Below, piece after piece: positions 61,958-64,000 of a stretch of DNA of 64,000 nucleotides. Each line of letters starts with the position of its first letter. Position 1 is the first letter of the stretch. The stretch comes from JBHOQS01 sp042408875 (lineage in GTDB: Bacteria; Chloroflexota; UBA11872; JBHOQS01): assembly GCA_042408875.1 (NCBI GenBank), contig JBHOQS010000025.1, forward strand, positions 118,564 through 182,563. Direction: 5' to 3'. The notes beneath the pieces are model-generated. The model was not told where the DNA came from. It worked only from the letters and a program-made list of their open reading frames with translations, and made no database searches. A program made the position numbers and the translations under genes.

Positions 61958-63016
61958 ATGGCTACGCCCGGCGCTTTTTGCACGGTCCGTCCTGAGCGAT
62001 TACAGGCCTGCTGCACCGCACTCCTGGCCGCCTGTGGCATGCCCGAAGAGGACGCGGCGCTCGTGGCAACCACGCTGGTCGAGGCCGACCTGCGCGGCGT
62101 GCACTCGCATGGCACCATGCGCATGCCGAACTATGTGCGCGGACTTCGAGCAGAAGACGGCATCAATCCCCGGCCGCAGATACGGGTCGTGACGCAGAGC
62201 GATGCGACGGCCGTGCTGGACGCCGACCGGGGCATGGGCCAGATGGCGGCATACCGCGCCATGCAGCTCGCTATCGAGCTGGCCGGGCGCTATGGGACGG
62301 GCAGCGTGGCTGTGCGTAACTCCAACCACTGTGGGGCACTAGCCTACTATGCCGAGATGGCCATTTCGGCGCGCTGTATCGGCTTTGCCGTGACCAACGC
62401 CGGCATCAACATGGCGCCGTGGGGTGGCACGCAGCGCATGGTGGGCAATAATCCGCTGGCGTATGCTATTCCCACGCCGCGCGGCTGGCCCATCGTGCTG
62501 GACATGGCCACGTCGGTAGTGGCGGGCGGCAAGCTGGACGTGGCTGCTATGCGCGGCGAGGCCATCCCGCTCGGCTGGGCACTGGACAAGGAGGGCCGGC
62601 CCACCACCGACCCGCGGGCGGCGCGCGCCGGCTCGCTCCTGCCGGTGGGCGGGCCGAAGGGCTACGGCCTAGCCGTGGTGCTCGACATCCTCTGCGGCGT
62701 GCTTTCGGGCGGCCGCTTCGGTGCCGGCCTGGGCATGCGCGGCTCCGCACATTTTTTCCAGGCTATCCAGATCGAGCGCTTCACGCCATACGAGGCGTTC
62801 CTGGAACGCATCGAGCAGCTCATCGCCCAGCTCAAGACCTGCCCCACGGCCCCGGGGGTTGAGCGCATCCTGCTGCCCGGCGAGCTGGAGGCCGAGCTGA
62901 AGGCTCGCCGCCTGGTCGAAGGCATCCCCCTCGACGAGGAGACGGTCGAGCGGCTCGAGAGCCTGGCCGCCGAGCTGGGGCTGGCCGGCACCCCGGAGTG
63001 CGCCCTGCGGGAGTGA
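61958..63016 (+). CDS. Malate/L-lactate dehydrogenase family (Ldh2) oxidoreductase
   Basis: 352 residues, NAD(P)-dependent, unlike the classical Rossmann malate dehydrogenases. Motifs: LRGVHSHGTMRMPNYV (~47-62) with the catalytic His, VRNSNHCGALAYYAE, VTNAGINMAPWGG, NNPLAYAIP and the MATSVVAGGKLDVA segment. Such enzymes act on malate, lactate, sulfolactate, ureidoglycolate or similar hydroxyacids. Family knowledge: sulfolactate dehydrogenase belongs here, so a link to the ComA-like enzyme at 4987 is possible but speculative. AAGGAG precedes the start. Confidence 0.92.
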   Translation: MATPGAFCTVRPERLQACCTALLAACGMPEEDAALVATTLVEADLRGVHSHGTMRMPNYVRGLRAEDGINPRPQIRVVTQSDATAVLDADRGMGQMAAYRAMQLAIELAGRYGTGSVAVRNSNHCGALAYYAEMAISARCIGFAVTNAGINMAPWGGTQRMVGNNPLAYAIPTPRGWPIVLDMATSVVAGGKLDVAAMRGEAIPLGWALDKEGRPTTDPRAARAGSLLPVGGPKGYGLAVVLDILCGVLSGGRFGAGLGMRGSAHFFQAIQIERFTPYEAFLERIEQLIAQLKTCPTAPGVERILLPGELEAELKARRLVEGIPLDEETVERLESLAAELGLAGTPECALRE

Positions 63017-63129
63017 GCGGGTCTCAGGGTGGCGCCGGCACACGCGGAGATCAGCGATCCGACAGCACCCTGCTGCCCCTGCTACACCCAAGCGGCATCT
63101 GGTGTCCGAGGGGGCTGCCAACGGTACGC

Positions 63130-63565
63130 TCAGGCGTAGATCGGGAAGTAGTACTTCTCGAGTGCCCGCGCGATCAGGTCATGTGCGGGCAGGCCACGCA
63201 AGTCCACACACCTGCTGGGATAGAGGATTTCAACCCCGATGGGTGTCTCATTCGCAGCGTAGTCGATACGCCGCACATCATCAAGGTCGCGGCCATGGAG
63301 AGTATAGCTTGTCCGCAAGGTAAATGTAGAGCGCATCTACCTTGCGATCGTATTCAATACGCGGTTCCATGTCTCTTGCCGCCTTCCTCCAGTCCGCCAC
63401 CGTGATAATGCTCGGCGGATCGGAGTGTGCCCCAACCACGACCTTGATCCTTCGGCCACCGGGACTTCCGATCAGGATCGGGTTTCCTTGCCTATCTGTA
63501 TACCGGGTGTAGTGGTGCGCGAGCACGTCCTCCACTTCCTGCTCGGAGATTCGCTGCTGGCGCAT
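63130..63565 (-). pseudogene. DUF4258 / DUF2283 gene pair, frameshifted
   Basis: The first part (63565 to about 63365) reads MRQQRISEQEVEDVLAHHYT and RRIKVVVGAHSDPPSIITVA, a DUF4258 protein. It lacks its start: SFNARQH can be read upstream but a stop lies six codons further. Without a stop the frame runs into MEPRIEYDRKVDALYIYLAD, the start of DUF2283, then breaks. After a shift near 63300 the rest continues as YTLHGRDLDDVRRIDYAAN and ETPIGVEILYPSRCVDLRGL. DUF4258-DUF2283 pairs resemble toxin-antitoxin modules. Here the pair is damaged. Confidence 0.75.
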
Positions 63566-63689
63566 GTGCTGTCTGGCGTTGAATGAATACCGGAGCCGTC
63601 AGAGTAGTCTGCCTACCTCAGCTTACAGTCCACAGCGTGCTCCCAAGCGCGTATTTTTATTATGACAACAGCGCTAGCATCAACCTCAT

Positions 63690-64000
63690 GGGGTACCCTC
63701 AAAGGGTGTGTAAATGGCGAAGGCGGTGTACCCTCCTCCTAGACTCAACACCAGGGCTTGGAAGCCCGGAGGCGGAGAGCCACCGCCATGGACCAGCGGA
63801 CCATGTCGGGGAGCGTGACGTCAAGCCCCACCTGGGAAGGACTGCACGGGTGGCTGCGCAATGCGATCCAGACGCTCATCCAGGAGGCCCTCGAGGCCGA
63901 GGTGACGGAGCTGCTGTGCCGGGTGCGGTACCCGCGGCGCGCTGCCGTGGACGCACCGGTCGGGTACCGGAACGGCTCCAGCAAGCCGCAGAAGCTGACA
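63690..64000 (+). mobile_element. IS256-family insertion sequence, left end
   Basis: The element starts near 63690-63700, where GGGTGTGTAAATGGCG resembles IS256-type terminal repeats with the usual GTGTAAA core. The transposase gene begins at 63789. The right end lies outside, so the target duplication cannot be read. Confidence 0.75.
63789..64000 (+). CDS. IS256-family (Mutator-type) transposase, N-terminal part
   Basis: Open from ATG 63789 to the window end. After a short leader the frame gives LIQEALEAEVTELLCR, RRAAVDAPVGYRNGSSKP and QKLT, the well-conserved N-terminal region of Mutator-type transposases of the IS256 family. The DDE catalytic residues would follow outside the window. It is a new gene not explained by the shorter frames on the other strand. 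Confidence 0.9.

Overview
The window looks like a piece of chromosome from a GC-rich (roughly 60-65%), probably thermophilic or stress-adapted bacterium of the Chloroflexota type. That placement is inference: it rests on the mix of a sufCBDSU operon with Rieske and SufT genes, a PcrB-type prenylglyceryl phosphate synthase, a ComA-like enzyme, a mannosylglycerate hydrolase and many GTG starts. No rRNA or tRNA gene was seen to confirm it. Coding density is high, with core metabolism mixed with glycan enzymes. The GC-rich genes are separated by strikingly AT-rich, low-complexity intergenic tracts.

Layout. 1-5.8 kb: the end of a sulfatase, an exported unknown protein, a GHL6-like putative glycosidase, an AIF-type FAD oxidoreductase and a ComA-like enzyme. 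5.8-9.2 kb: a decayed DUF488 gene, then a Crp/Fnr regulator, a hemerythrin-DUF2249 protein and an NnrS-like membrane protein, which together suggest a nitric oxide or oxygen response module. 9.5-19.7 kb: cysS (minus) and, divergently, an Rrf2 iron-sulfur regulator with a clear promoter/operator leading sufC-sufB-sufD-sufS-sufU-Rieske-sufT, followed by an iscS-type desulfurase. 20-24.4 kb: a methyltransferase, a small gene with a LexA-like operator, a formate/nitrite-type transporter and a ferredoxin-type nitrite/sulfite reductase. 24.5-41 kb: aldo/keto reductase, a putative glycosidase, a coiled-coil protein, a nucleotidyltransferase pseudogene, a Uma2 protein, gyrB, a membrane protein, pcrB, an orphan sugar-binding lipoprotein, a serine hydrolase facing nagZ, tmk and a GH63 mannosylglycerate hydrolase. 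41-53.3 kb: a ferritin-like/VIT iron transporter, then the aromatic operon aroF-aroE-aroC-methyltransferase-aroKB running into moeA, an MFS exporter and a moeA-binding-protein fusion. 53.3-64 kb: an 88-bp repeat cluster, an ECF sigma/membrane regulator pair, an exported protein, two CE7 esterases (the second apparently dead), uvrA, an Ldh2-family dehydrogenase, a broken DUF4258/DUF2283 module and the left end of an IS256-family element.

The most interesting unlisted signal is upstream of aroF. A consensus promoter (42430-42458) precedes a 21-codon leader ORF (42491-42556) containing the run Ser-Tyr-Tyr-Phe-Trp-Phe. After it come competing hairpins and a strong intrinsic terminator (42599-42630). 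This is the architecture of a ribosome-mediated attenuator that would sense Tyr, Phe and Trp together and control the common aromatic pathway. Other regulatory signals readable from the sequence are the inverted repeat overlapping the suf promoter and a LexA-like palindrome just downstream of a consensus promoter at 21316-21372.
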